DNA of 10,239 nt from an uncultured Chlamydiaceae bacterium (GTDB taxonomy: Bacteria; Chlamydiota; Chlamydiia; Chlamydiales; Parachlamydiaceae). The notes under the pieces are model-generated. The model saw only the letters and a list, made by a program, of their open reading frames with translations. It was not told the origin of the DNA and made no database searches. Position numbers and translations under genes: made by a program. The stretch lies in NCBI GenBank assembly GCA_945957185.1, contig CAMFKA010000065.1, forward strand, positions 1 through 10,239, written 5' to 3'. Shown one piece after another: positions 1-6,216 of the stretch (its first letter is position 1; each line of letters opens with the position of its first letter).

Positions 1-1702
1 CGTCTTGTTTTGCGACACTCTTTTCAAAAAGGAGAACTTCGAGCTGTACCATCTTGATAGGGACATCGAGTTTTTTAAGGAGTTCTTTCAGTTTTGGAAG
101 GATGTCAGCCTCCACTACCATTGTGATGTAGCTGGTTTTGGGATCGACAATAAAGTTAGAACGCCCCTGATTCACCGGCGGATTGCGAGGTTTATTTCTC
201 GCAGAAGAATCTTCATTAACGACAAAGCGATCGGTAAGGAAGTAACCGTCATCGAACGGATAGCTTCTGATCACTAATGGCTCCATCGTCTGCGGAACGT
301 CCATTTGCCGTTGCTGCACTTCGGCATTCGTCAGCCCTTGATCTTGCTGATCATTTTCTTGTTCCCCTTGATTGTCGTTATCACCGTTTTTGGAAACATT
401 CTTTTTCTCTTTAATGTTGTTAGCCAACATCAGATTGTAGATGCGGTCAATAACACCGGCGAGTTCGTCCGGATCGGCATGTTTCACATGGTAGGAGTAG
501 ATCACTTTCTCTCGAGCGCTGCCGACTTGACTCTCCACTTGTCGGATGATCTCTTCAGCTTTTTTAATCTCTTCGCGAGTCCCCACTAAAAATACGGCCT
601 GCGCAATATTTTTGAGAGCGATCACACGTAACGTCGCTCCGCCGGAAGTGCTGGGATTATTCGAACGCACGTTGTTATTTGGCTCTCGACGCTCTTTAGG
701 ATCCACCTTTAGACGAAATGTTTTATCTGCGCGATCGGGAACACGAATTTCATTGGACGAGATGCAATTATCTTGGATGCTTTCGAAAATCGATCCCAAA
801 ATATTAGCCATCTCTTCCGCATCAACACGGTAAAGAGCGATAGCTTTATACTCTTTGTCGCCTCTGTTTGCAGAGATAAAATCGTAAATTTTAAGCAGGT
901 CTTGCACTTCATTAACAGCGCCTACAATGACGATATCACGCCCTACGAGCTGCAGCGAAGTGCTATTGGGATTGACAAAGCGCTCCAAAAACGCCCAAAC
1001 ACGACGCACGTCGGAGGGTTCTGGCTCCAAAATAAAGCATACGCGTTGATTGGGAGGAAGGACTTTCAGGTCTTCTCGGCGATTGGTGATCACCTTCACC
1101 CCTGAGCGGTCTTTATGGATGGGGTACAGCTGTCGCAGAAAGGGATTTAGCTGACGAATACCAACGCCGTTCTGAGCAAAAATCAGTTCGAGCATCTCAT
1201 CCCAAGCCCCTTTAGGGATCGGTAGATTCGAATCGACATTCAATTTCATTTCGCTGATCTCTTCGGGAACGAGATAGACGTAACGTTGAGACCCATAGTC
1301 AATGACAAGTTGCCCTAATGTCGTCTCCGGTTGGTGCCAAAGGGCGTAGCCCCCCTCTTTTCCATTCGTAGTCGCCATCTCGCGCCATGTGTTTTCCACA
1401 TCGATCAAATCGGATCGGGCCGCGTTGATCTGTTCGAGCAAACCTTCATAATCGGATTCGGGAGCTCCGGCAGCATACAAAGCTGTCACTTGTCCATAAA
1501 GATCGTTCAGTTCGTTATGCAATTCGAACATATCTTTATTCACGTAGTTCAGCTGCTGTTGTAGAGAGCGATCGAGATCGCCGCCGCCTTTGACAACTCC
1601 GGCTTTCTTTTCAGCAATCGTTTGTGCGTCTAGCAGAGCGTTACAGCCCCACAACACTCCTATGAGAAGTGTTTTTAAGATCCATTTATTCTTCATCGCC
1701 AT
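1..1702 (-). CDS. gspD: GspD-like type II secretion secretin, N-terminal part (runs off the left edge)
   Basis: Secretins form the outer-membrane ring through which the type II system releases folded proteins. The frame stays open from an ATG at 1702 to base 1, giving 567 residues. A hydrophobic N-terminus (WILKTLLIGVLWGCNALL) is a Sec signal, probably cut after LLDA; the Cys in it is a poor lipobox. A helical stretch follows (about residues 40-105), then modules with the secretin N-domain pattern: LQLVGRDIVIVGAVNEVQDL near 250, YRVDAEEMANILGSIF near 290, LRVIALKNIAQAVFLVGT near 357 and YHVKHADPDELAGVIDRIY near 403. After an Asn/Asp/Gln-rich linker (430-455) comes NFIVDPKTSYITMVVEAD, and LDVPIKMVQLEVLLFE marks entry into the secretin core, which lies outside the window. 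ATG 1702 has an AGGA about 11 nt upstream; ATG 1696, in frame, is the alternative. The start overlaps the upstream stop by 17 bp, implying translational coupling. It resembles chlamydial GspD (CT572) by recall. Confidence 0.85.
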   Translation of the reverse strand, partial: MAMKNKWILKTLLIGVLWGCNALLDAQTIAEKKAGVVKGGGDLDRSLQQQLNYVNKDMFELHNELNDLYGQVTALYAAGAPESDYEGLLEQINAARSDLIDVENTWREMATTNGKEGGYALWHQPETTLGQLVIDYGSQRYVYLVPEEISEMKLNVDSNLPIPKGAWDEMLELIFAQNGVGIRQLNPFLRQLYPIHKDRSGVKVITNRREDLKVLPPNQRVCFILEPEPSDVRRVWAFLERFVNPNSTSLQLVGRDIVIVGAVNEVQDLLKIYDFISANRGDKEYKAIALYRVDAEEMANILGSIFESIQDNCISSNEIRVPDRADKTFRLKVDPKERREPNNNVRSNNPSTSGGATLRVIALKNIAQAVFLVGTREEIKKAEEIIRQVESQVGSAREKVIYSYHVKHADPDELAGVIDRIYNLMLANNIKEKKNVSKNGDNDNQGEQENDQQDQGLTNAEVQQRQMDVPQTMEPLVIRSYPFDDGYFLTDRFVVNEDSSARNKPRNPPVNQGRSNFIVDPKTSYITMVVEADILPKLKELLKKLDVPIKMVQLEVLLFEKSVAKQD

Positions 1703-3062
1703 CTTCGATCGTTTCCTCGCTCTCTTCGTCCCTATTCTGTTGGGAGTTAAGCTTTCTCTTGGTAGTTCTTAATTGTTTCCTGGGTTCTTTTGGCGCCGCA
1801 GTCGATTGAGCCCCCTGTTGCATCGGAATTTCGATGATGCTCACATCGGCTCTAGAAGGACTAAAAATCACTCCGGATAGCATTTGGCGGGCATCGTCAT
1901 TGACAATTCCGTCGAAGACGAACATTGGCCCCACGCTCTTTCTATCCACGTAGTCGTCGATCTCTTCTGCCGTCATCAATTTTTTCCAACCCGCTTCGGT
2001 CTTTATCAACCAATCTTGCGGACTCAAGAAAACTCTCTCTTTGTCGATTTCAAAGACAAATTGGGAACGGGTTCTTGCGCCGACGAATTTAAAACTTTGT
2101 TGTAGGTTTTGGGGATTCCAACTCTCGACTGACTTGAGAAGATTCAATTGAATTTTGCTTTTTCCTTCGACATCCCACAATTCGAAATTGAGGAGGCGGT
2201 CGTCGATTTTTTTCACAAGCATCAGAGGTTTGCCCAAGGAGTCGTCTCCCGGGCGTGCAACTTTCCAGCGGTTATTTTCCCAAACAAGGACATCACCCAC
2301 GTTGACATAGACGGAATAAAGTTCATCTTTTTCACCGAAATCGATCCGCTGTTTCCCTACCACATCTTGGTACTCTTTTCCGCCGTGACGTTCTAAAAAT
2401 TTATCGACTCCATACCAACGCGCTTTTTGGCGAGCAAGAAGCGTTCCGTCGACGCGAAATTTTCCAAGTTCCCACTGATTGCCGGTAGCGCTGCGTATCA
2501 TCTCTTTCTCTGGAAGTGTAAACAACGAATTATCAACGGGTTCCGTTACAATAGTGTCCTTATCCCCACACATGGCCACACGGACAAGCGCGCCACCTCC
2601 CTCTTGGAACGAAGGTTCGATCCATAGGCATGTCTTTTCGTTGTTTTTGCTGAATGCGTACTGAGGAGGAGTTAACGACCGGTCGTAATAAAGATAGAGC
2701 TTTTCCCCGGGCAAAGTTGAAGACACATTTTTACTTCCCAAAAAAGAGAAGTGCAGTTGTGTCGACTCCGGTTTCGCATCGGGACGCCCATTTTTACCGT
2801 AGTAGATCAACACTTTTTTAAGGTCCGGTAGCTTTGGAGTGATGGGTGCCGATTGGAGCTTAATCGCAGGGTCGCCAATTTTTTGGTAGGAGTCCGCTGC
2901 TTGTGAAAAAACATTTTTCGGCGGATTCAATTTTTCTTTCACTACGGAAAGCGGAGAGATCACCGATGGTCGGATCAAGTAAAAATAGCCTCCTAGAAGG
3001 AGAAGCCCTCCAGCGACGACTGTCAAAAGGAGGTTTAAGCGGGAGAGTAGCCTTTTGCTCAT
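1686..3062 (-). CDS. Membrane-anchored periplasmic protein upstream of gspD (CT573-like position, possible GspC-type partner)
   Basis: I do not recognise a named family for this 458-residue protein. Residues 11-30 form a single N-terminal membrane segment after a basic MSKRLLSR start, so the rest should lie in the periplasm. Residues about 203-300 and 335-402 look like two related beta-rich modules: GDVLVWENNRWKV near 256 and QDWLIKTEAGWKKL near 349 share a D-x-L-x-x-x-x-x-x-W-K pattern. The C-terminus is a low-complexity tail, first basic (KEPRKQLRTTKRK, 425-437), then acidic to the end. Its last codons overlap the secretin gene, so both are surely one operon. In classical systems the gene just before gspD is gspC, which also has one N-terminal membrane anchor and a periplasmic domain that binds the secretin N0 domain. 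A GspC-like job is therefore an inference from position and topology, not from sequence similarity. By recall the place corresponds to CT573 of Chlamydia. The start has only a weak SD (CGAG). Confidence 0.8.
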   Translation of the reverse strand: MSKRLLSRLNLLLTVVAGGLLLLGGYFYLIRPSVISPLSVVKEKLNPPKNVFSQAADSYQKIGDPAIKLQSAPITPKLPDLKKVLIYYGKNGRPDAKPESTQLHFSFLGSKNVSSTLPGEKLYLYYDRSLTPPQYAFSKNNEKTCLWIEPSFQEGGGALVRVAMCGDKDTIVTEPVDNSLFTLPEKEMIRSATGNQWELGKFRVDGTLLARQKARWYGVDKFLERHGGKEYQDVVGKQRIDFGEKDELYSVYVNVGDVLVWENNRWKVARPGDDSLGKPLMLVKKIDDRLLNFELWDVEGKSKIQLNLLKSVESWNPQNLQQSFKFVGARTRSQFVFEIDKERVFLSPQDWLIKTEAGWKKLMTAEEIDDYVDRKSVGPMFVFDGIVNDDARQMLSGVIFSPSRADVSIIEIPMQQGAQSTAAPKEPRKQLRTTKRKLNSQQNRDEESEETIEDGDEE

Positions 3063-3143
3063 TACAGAAAATCTCGTTAAAATAGCATGATACCAAAAGA
3101 CCCGAAATACGGCTACACAGAAAAATCAAATTAAAAAAATTTA

Positions 3144-3173
3144 TTGCTCTTTGGTTGCAAAAGCTAATATAAT
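3144..3173 (+). promoter_or_regulatory. Sigma70-type promoter for the small membrane protein gene
   Basis: A perfect TATAAT at 3168-3173 lies 18 bp downstream of TTGCTC (3144-3149, 3 of 6 consensus bases). Transcription would start near 3180, about 30 bp before the ATG at 3210. The -10 box is strong, the -35 weak. Confidence 0.55.
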
Positions 3174-3209
3174 CAGGTTTGAAGCTGAGTTATTATTAAG
3201 GGGGTTTTA

Positions 3210-3572
3210 ATGAGTGCCAATCCTTCAAATGACAACAAACCAAAAGATGACCTTTTCAACCTTGCCAAAGCCAATGCGAAAGATACTATCGCATATATTT
3301 TGATGGTAGTTGGGATCATCTTAACGCTGTTCCAATCCTTTTGGGGTGGATTCATCGTTGGTTTAGTCCTCGGTTACTTTTATAAGTCGGAAATCATTCA
3401 AGCTGTTACTAATTACACACGCGTGATTGATCAAGAGGGTCTTGTAAAGAGCGTGATCTTGGGAGGAGCTCTCCTCGCCTTGTTCATCGGTTCTTATCCA
3501 CTCTTCATCGGTGTGGGTGTTATTGTGGCGCTGTATTTTGTGATCGGCAAAGACCTGACCACAAAGAGCTAA
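3210..3572 (+). CDS. Small integral membrane protein, unknown function
   Basis: This 120-residue protein matches no family I recognise. A polar, lysine-rich N-terminus of about 25 residues is followed by hydrophobic segments at about 27-58 (probably a tight hairpin broken by QSFWGGF) and 81-113 (again long enough for two passes around GSYPLF). Between them is a polar loop with NYTRVIDQEG. The likely topology is four helices with both ends in the cytoplasm. The start is set by a strong AGGGGG at 3199-3204, five bases before the ATG, with a good promoter about 30 bp further up. It is a single-gene unit facing the metalloprotease gene, and the two coding regions overlap at their 3' ends. Similar small, glycine-rich membrane proteins are frequent in chlamydiae, but I cannot assign a role. 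Confidence 0.8.
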   Translation: MSANPSNDNKPKDDLFNLAKANAKDTIAYILMVVGIILTLFQSFWGGFIVGLVLGYFYKSEIIQAVTNYTRVIDQEGLVKSVILGGALLALFIGSYPLFIGVGVIVALYFVIGKDLTTKS

Positions 3573-4335
3573 TTTTAGCTCGATTGAGCCAAATGAGCTG
3601 AATGACCGGAAGAATTACGATCAGCCCCAACGCAGTTGTGGGCTGAATCCCTCCGAGCTGCCGTAAACTTTCGAAATCATTGCTATCCGGCAACGGATGC
3701 GTCGTAAAAATTGAAGTTGTTGCATGGACAATTTCATCAGCCCACTGCACTAGTCCGTGAGCGGCAAATCGCTCCGCTGCTACTTGATCCGTTTGATAAG
3801 CCGACCAAGCAAACATCCCCAGCGTAAAGGCCACGGAAGCGATAGGACCTCCGGCTGCTAAAATAATTTTCGATCTTGCTTTTCCAACGAGCTCTCCAAG
3901 AGGACTTAAGTAAGTCGTCACTACACGAGTCGCTCCTCTACCCAGCAAACTAAGAGTGATACGAGGCCCCGTAGAAGAACGGAACAGCAGCAATCCCGCC
4001 GTTGCGTGCCCTAATTCATGAATAAGGGGAGTTAAAATAATTTCGTGTAGAAGGCGAACAACGCTTAATTGTGCCACAAATCGAGAAATGCGTCCCGCAA
4101 TAGGAAGACGCGCTGCGATTAATGCTCCGGCAAAACCCAAGCACGTCACTCCGCATGCAATCGTTGCGTAAGGAGAGAGCACCGTCAAATTTAATGCGTA
4201 GATCGCGATTGCTTGAATCGCGACGCTAGTGGCGACATCTGTAAGAGTGGAGCGCACGCGTTGACGCGTAGCTTCATCGAAAGTTGAAGAGAAAGAATCT
4301 TTTATACAGACGAAGGGGGTGCAGAGGGTGGACAT
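3520..4335 (-). CDS. Site-2-protease-like (M50-type) membrane metalloprotease
   Basis: This 271-residue polytopic protein has HELGH (residues 106-110) at a hydrophobic segment (LTPLIHELGHATAGLLLF), the zinc-binding HExxH motif with its catalytic Glu107. A second conserved piece, LAAGGPIASVAFTLGMF (159-175), matches the GP-[LI]-A-N/S pattern that follows the active site in S2P/M50 proteases. The third zinc ligand in that family is an Asp in a later segment; D217 or D220 in HPLPDSNDF are the only obvious candidates, and the canonical DG form is absent. Such enzymes cleave substrates within the membrane, often to release regulators or process envelope proteins. The N-terminal 35 residues are polar, followed by helices at about 36-50, 56-75 and near 90-104. 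It is transcribed alone, with a candidate promoter at 4372-4400. Its last 17 codons and stop lie inside the opposing membrane-protein gene. The fold call is fairly secure; activity is unproven because of the odd third ligand site. Confidence 0.75.
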   Translation of the reverse strand: MSTLCTPFVCIKDSFSSTFDEATRQRVRSTLTDVATSVAIQAIAIYALNLTVLSPYATIACGVTCLGFAGALIAARLPIAGRISRFVAQLSVVRLLHEIILTPLIHELGHATAGLLLFRSSTGPRITLSLLGRGATRVVTTYLSPLGELVGKARSKIILAAGGPIASVAFTLGMFAWSAYQTDQVAAERFAAHGLVQWADEIVHATTSIFTTHPLPDSNDFESLRQLGGIQPTTALGLIVILPVIQLIWLNRAKISSLWSGLCRSQNTAPQ

Positions 4336-4371
4336 TTCTAGCTCTTTAATAATAAGTGGTTTAAGTGTGCT

Positions 4372-4400
4372 ATAGTAAACCGTACCACAATTAATTTCAA
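4372..4400 (-). promoter_or_regulatory. Candidate promoter for the membrane metalloprotease gene
   Basis: Read on the minus strand, TTGAAA (4400-4395, 5 of 6 consensus) is separated by 17 bp from TACTAT (4377-4372, 4 of 6). Transcription would begin near 4365, some 30 bp before the ATG at 4335. AAAGAG just upstream of the start could act as a modest SD. Confidence 0.4.
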
Positions 4401-4482
4401 GCGTTATTTCATTGATTTCATATCAACTATTTAATATTAGTTGGATTAAGGTTAATTTAAACAAACAAGCTCTGATTTACGA

Positions 4483-4507
4483 TTAATCAAAGCAATTATT
4501 TGATTAA
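4483..4507. repeat. Perfect 9-bp inverted repeat, possible operator
   Basis: TTAATCAAA at 4483-4491 and TTTGATTAA at 4499-4507 are exact reverse complements separated by 7 bases. They lie 39 bp before the start codon of the SnoaL-like gene in an AT-rich intergenic region, where a promoter would be expected. A related but shorter repeat, TTGAT-N5-ATCAA, occurs at 4412-4426. The spacing fits a dimeric regulator site, but AT-rich DNA produces such repeats by chance, and there is no U-tract, so it is not a terminator. Confidence 0.4.
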
Positions 4508-4533
4508 AGAAACCTTTTTATAAATAAATCCAT

Positions 4534-4539
4534 AGGAGG
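4534..4539 (+). promoter_or_regulatory. Strong ribosome binding site
   Basis: A full AGGAGG sits six bases before the ATG at 4546 and fixes that start. Only one other gene here, at 5094, has an equal site (AGGAGG 5082-5087, also six bases away). Most others have weak or partial SD sequences. Confidence 0.8.
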
Positions 4540-4545
4540 TTCACC

Positions 4546-4980
4546 ATGGACGCATCAAAAGCAAAACAACTCGTACAACGTTTATATACAGATGTTTATT
4601 CTGGAGGAAACGTTAATCAGCTAGATCAATATTTTTCTAATAACTTAAGACTTCATGATCAAGCAGTACCTGAAATCAAAGCGGGATTAGCTAGCTACCG
4701 CGAGCTTCAAAATGTTTATGCTCGCGCATTCCCCAAAAAATCTGTCACCATCGACGATCTTCTCGTTGCAGGCGACAAAGTGATCGTACGTTGGACATGC
4801 CGCGGATCTCATGAAGGAGAATTCCAAGGCACACCAGCGACACATCGCAAATTCAACATCACAGGGATCTCTATTTATCAATTCACTAACGACCGCATTT
4901 CTGAAATCTGGCAATCTTGGGATACACTTTCCCTTCTCGAACAATTGAACATCATCCAACTCGCTCACGCTCACCACTAA
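4546..4980 (+). CDS. SnoaL-like / NTF2-fold protein (ester cyclase-type family)
   Basis: This 144-residue cytoplasmic protein has the SnoaL-like layout. An N-terminal helix contains the L-Y-x-D-V-Y-S-G-G-N pattern (13-22) typical of the fold. A middle strand and helix follow with ELQNVYARAFPKKSVTIDDL (53-72). The signature half comes next: VAGDKVIVRWTCRGSHEGEF (74-93), GTPATHRKFNITGISIYQF (95-113) and DRISEIWQSWDTLSLLEQL (116-134). In this family the cone-shaped barrel binds small hydrophobic molecules. Some members are polyketide cyclases, but most bacterial ones have no known substrate, so no reaction is assigned. Expression should be strong: AGGAGG at 4534-4539 lies 6 bases before the ATG, and a near-perfect terminator follows the stop. 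It is a single-gene unit, perhaps controlled through the inverted repeat upstream. Confidence 0.85.
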   Translation: MDASKAKQLVQRLYTDVYSGGNVNQLDQYFSNNLRLHDQAVPEIKAGLASYRELQNVYARAFPKKSVTIDDLLVAGDKVIVRWTCRGSHEGEFQGTPATHRKFNITGISIYQFTNDRISEIWQSWDTLSLLEQLNIIQLAHAHH

Positions 4981-4984
4981 GAGC

Positions 4985-5018
4985 AAAAGCCGTGGGAGAA
5001 TCCTCCCACGGCTTTTTT
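4985..5018 (+). terminator. Rho-independent terminator of the SnoaL-like gene
   Basis: A perfect 14-bp stem (4985-4998 with 5003-5016) closes a four-base AATC loop, with a G+C-rich core (GCCGTGGGAG / CTCCCACGGC) and a run of six T at 5013-5018. It begins 4 bp after the stop codon. The A-run on the left makes the stem usable on the other strand too, but no gene points at it from the right. Confidence 0.95.
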
Positions 5019-5029
5019 ATATACCGAAA

Positions 5030-5058
5030 GTGACATAAAATAGCGCCTGCTATATACT
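5030..5058 (+). promoter_or_regulatory. Sigma70-type promoter of the exported glycosyltransferase gene
   Basis: GTGACA (5030-5035, 5 of 6 consensus) and TATACT (5053-5058, 5 of 6) are spaced by exactly 17 bp, directly after the preceding terminator. Transcription would start near 5065, leaving a leader of about 29 bases with the AGGAGG at 5082-5087. Confidence 0.7.
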
Positions 5059-5093
5059 CGCGGATTTTCAAATGCGGGTTTAGGAGGCCTATT

Positions 5094-5972
5094 ATGAAAT
5101 ATAAAGCTGTTTGGATCATGTTTATGATCACTTGTTTCTTTTCGAGTCCTGTTTCCGCCAAAACTACCTATGACATATCTTTAGTGGCCATCTTTCAGAA
5201 TGAAGCGCAATTTTTAAAAGAGTGGATTGAGTATTACAAATTGTTAGGTGTAGAGCATTTTTACCTATACAACAATCTGAGCACAGATAATTACCAGGAA
5301 GTCCTTGCACCCTACGTGGAAAGTGGTGATGTTGAATTGACCGAATGGGATTACCCTGCAAACAGCCATGCGGAATGGGATGCCATTCAAATTGACTCTT
5401 ACCGCCATGCTGTGGAAAGGTCGAAAAACGAGACCAAATGGCTTGTAATTGTCGATGTCGACGAATTTGTAGTTCCTGTGAAGGCAAAAAACCTCAACAA
5501 ATTGCTCGCTCCGTATGAATCCAACAGAAATATTGGAGGCATATGCATCCCTTGGGTATTCTTTGGAACATCACATTGGTATGAGTTACCTCACGATCGA
5601 TTAATGATTGAAGCATTGCTGTTGAATGGTGGCCCCGCTTCGAATGGAGACCTGAACAAAGTGTGGTCTCAAGGATCGTACAAAAGCATTGTTCGTCCCA
5701 AGTATGTGAGCAACGCCGCCTCTCCACACTACTGTGGATACACTCAAGGACGACGACACATCATGTTAAATTTTAATGTTGCTCAAATTAATCATTACTG
5801 GACAAAAGATGAGAAATTTTTACTAGAAGTAAAAATTCCGCGTCGACAAGCGTGGGGGCAAAGCACCGACTCTGTCATCAACTGGTCTAATGGAATGAAC
5901 AAGGAGACACCGTATGGAAAACCCATCTTGCGATTTATTCCTGAATTGAGAAAGAAGATGGGCTTTCAGTAA
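5094..5972 (+). CDS. GT92 (DUF23)-like glycosyltransferase with N-terminal export signal
   Basis: Residues 1-22 form a classical signal peptide (basic MKYK, hydrophobic core, SSPVSA cleavage site). The rest is a GT-A type glycosyltransferase. FQNEAQFLKEWIEYY (34-48) and LLGVEHFYLYNNLSTDN (50-66) match the opening of the GT92/DUF23 and related GT2-like families. The metal-binding motif DVDEF lies at 121-125 after the strand WLVIV. INHYWTKDEKFLLEVK (232-247) resembles the conserved late motif around a His-Tyr. Related bacterial proteins are usually cytoplasmic or membrane-bound; a cleavable signal would place this enzyme in the periplasm or outside, where nucleotide sugars are not expected, unless it works in a host compartment. 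Alternatively the hydrophobic N-terminus stays as an anchor. It is a single gene with strong promoter and SD; a palindromic element begins 8 bp after its stop. The sugar and acceptor are unknown. Confidence 0.85.
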   Translation: MKYKAVWIMFMITCFFSSPVSAKTTYDISLVAIFQNEAQFLKEWIEYYKLLGVEHFYLYNNLSTDNYQEVLAPYVESGDVELTEWDYPANSHAEWDAIQIDSYRHAVERSKNETKWLVIVDVDEFVVPVKAKNLNKLLAPYESNRNIGGICIPWVFFGTSHWYELPHDRLMIEALLLNGGPASNGDLNKVWSQGSYKSIVRPKYVSNAASPHYCGYTQGRRHIMLNFNVAQINHYWTKDEKFLLEVKIPRRQAWGQSTDSVINWSNGMNKETPYGKPILRFIPELRKKMGFQ

Positions 5973-5979
5973 CACCTCC

Positions 5980-6212
5980 AAGGTAGCCAGGGCGTCTCGC
6001 CCTGGCTGAGTGTGGCTACTTCTGGTTGAAAGCCTCGCGAATGTGTAAACCCACTGAGATACCAGGTCGAGGACGACCTGGCTACCCCGCATCTAGAGCA
6101 CACCTCAAGGTAGCCAGGGCGTCCCCGCCCTGGTATCTCAGTGGGTTTACACATTCGCGAGGCTTCAAAATCATTTTTCAATCAGAAATAGCCACACACG
6201 CCTGGCTACCTT
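5980..6212. repeat. Palindromic foldback repeat element of three related hairpins
   Basis: The unit is bounded by exact 12-bp inverted ends, AAGGTAGCCAGG (5980-5991) and CCTGGCTACCTT (6201-6212). Inside is a perfect 37-bp inverted repeat (6030-6066 with 6129-6165), and TGTGGCTACTTCTG (6011-6024) pairs with 6183-6196 with one mismatch. Three smaller hairpins share a CCAGG core: 5985-6007 (10-bp stem, loop TCT), 6062-6081 (CCAGGTCG / CGACCTGG) and 6114-6133 (CCAGGGCG / CGCCCTGG). A 22-bp direct repeat starts at 5973 and 6101. No protein is credible within it, and it is clearly richer in G+C than its surroundings. It fills the gap between the glycosyltransferase and the beta-barrel gene, 8 and 4 bp from their stops, so it may also act as a two-way terminator or mRNA-stabilising structure. 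It resembles dispersed REP- or MITE-type repeats; no transposase is present. Confidence 0.85.
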
Positions 6213-6216
6213 AATT

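Noticed and set aside
5..1564. Several plus-strand open frames of 60-110 codons in the first 1.6 kb
   Set aside because: They lie opposite the continuous secretin frame, overlap each other and show no domain or SD; they are shadows of that gene.
3566..3581. Hairpin GAGCTAA-TT-TTAGCTC at the stop of the small membrane protein gene
   Set aside because: The two-base loop is too tight, the stem is short and AT-rich and no T-run follows; not supported as a terminator.
4502..4524. Possible -10 box TATAAA at 4519 for the SnoaL-like gene
   Set aside because: Transcription would begin almost on top of the SD at 4534, and the matching -35 (TTATTT) has only two consensus bases.
5973..6212. CRISPR-like repeats
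   Set aside because: There are only a few repeat copies in mixed orientation with no regular unique spacers and no cas genes; the pattern is a foldback repeat.
5966..6214. Short frames on both strands with near-identical N-terminal peptides (MCKPTEIPGRGRPGY)
   Set aside because: The identity arises because both read the two arms of the same 37-bp inverted repeat; they are artefacts of the repeat element.
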